Shown: positions 63,808 through 64,000 of the stretch, piece by piece
Layout of the letters: every line of letters begins with the position of its first letter
How positions within the stretch are numbered: position 1 is the first letter of the stretch
From: UBA1479 sp040221095
Lineage (GTDB): Bacteria; Pseudomonadota; Alphaproteobacteria; Rhodospirillales; Casp-alpha2
Direction of reading: 5' to 3'
DNA: 64,000 bases
NCBI GenBank assembly: GCA_040221095.1
Contig: JAVJVP010000017.1
Span: 262,380-326,379 of the forward strand
Translations under genes and position numbers: made by a program
Notes under the pieces: generated by a model
Told to the model about the DNA's origin: nothing
Database searches by the model: none
The model's input: only the letters and a program-made list of their open reading frames with translations

Positions 63808-64000
63808 TCATGAGGTTACGTATTCGTCCTTAACGTTCGCACAGGCAGGGCAGCCCGCGGTTTGGCCCGATTGGCTTTTGCTTCGCATCGGCCAGGTGTT
63901 CCACAGGGACGCGGCAACGAGAACGCCAAGACCAGCCCACATGGCCGGGTCGCTGTCGAAGCCGAACTTGCCGATCAGCACGATCCCTGCGCCGACAACA
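63808..64000 (-). CDS. Membrane protein with C-terminal CPAC motif, partial (5' end outside window)
   Basis: Sixty-three C-terminal residues are visible. Two hydrophobic segments (VVGAGIVLIG and MWAGLGVLVAASLWNTWPM) are followed by a cytoplasmic or periplasmic tail with GCPACANVKDEYVTS. This layout resembles small mercury/metal transporter-like proteins, in which a Cys pair follows the last helix; the identification is tentative. The gene reads out of the window on the minus strand and would be co-transcribed with the thioredoxin-like gene. Confidence 0.6.
   Translation of the reverse strand, partial: VVGAGIVLIGKFGFDSDPAMWAGLGVLVAASLWNTWPMRSKSQSGQTAGCPACANVKDEYVTS

Overview
The window is high-GC, gene-dense bacterial chromosome. 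Gene content and order point to an alphaproteobacterium, most like the Rhodospirillales. Supporting signs are the rsh-pdxJ-acpS-lepB-rnc-era-recO string, the fused ispDF gene next to dusB-ntrBC-ntrYX-trkA-hfq-hflX, a K+-independent type H+-pyrophosphatase, a CBP3-type cytochrome bc1 chaperone followed by the YceD/rpmF/plsX/fabH/ihfA/merR string, a Bpt-type protein leucyltransferase and an Asp-rich (Mg-type) HemB. Most of it is core chromosome. I see no prophage, insertion sequence, CRISPR array or replication origin.

Layout. 1-5111: end of a (p)ppGpp synthetase/hydrolase gene, then vitamin B6, ACP activation, signal peptidase, RNase III, Era and RecO in one tight operon. 5134-8213: parC with its own promoter, converging on bpt. 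8266-10384: motAB stator genes, minus strand. 10661-19467: a mixed metabolic stretch with a flavin reductase, a membrane-anchored methyltransferase, threonine deaminase, a penicillin-acylase family enzyme, a CaiB-type CoA-transferase, an alpha/beta hydrolase, an orphan CheW and HemB. 19611-25284: fused isobutyryl-CoA mutase behind a perfect palindrome, a small unknown gene, rpiB and glyA. 25349-30700: nrdR-ribD-ribE-ribB(X)-ribH-nusB-thiL, mostly overlapping or closely spaced. 30807-33644: a FliL-like membrane protein, then hppA with promoter and strong terminator. 33692-38739: bamE (minus), then the CBP3 gene, yceD, rpmF, plsX, fabH, ihfA and a MerR gene. 38784-42858: tRNA-Pro(GGG), a 2Fe-2S ferredoxin, a small unknown protein, cutA, a degenerate response regulator and ispDF. 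43040-55024: a CcsA/YpjD-like membrane protein and the nitrogen/redox two-component block dusB-ntrB-ntrC-ntrY-ntrX-trkA-HAD-hfq-hflX. 55140-57648: a small unknown gene, an inositol-monophosphatase family enzyme, a beta-hydroxyacid dehydrogenase and a YjbR protein. 57659-57848: a cluster of palindromic repeat units. 57867-64000: lipoprotein, MazG, a GSA-like aminotransferase, a VOC protein, a LysR regulator divergent from a TauD-family dioxygenase, then a thioredoxin-like protein behind a membrane protein that runs off the window.

The genes cooperate in recognisable modules: ppGpp and cofactor synthesis with ribosome and RNA maturation (rnc, era, hfq, hflX, nusB); flavin synthesis (rib genes); membrane lipid and ribosome coupling (rpmF-plsX-fabH); nitrogen and redox sensing (ntrBC/ntrYX). 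The points that most deserve a second look are the riboflavin gene whose GTP-cyclohydrolase II half has lost its zinc and catalytic residues, the receiver protein with Glu at the phosphorylation site, the operator-like palindrome at the isobutyryl-CoA mutase gene, the repeat cluster near 57.7 kb, and the CPAC membrane protein with its thioredoxin-like partner at the right edge. I found no clearly undescribed multi-gene system. Promoter and terminator calls are by eye only.
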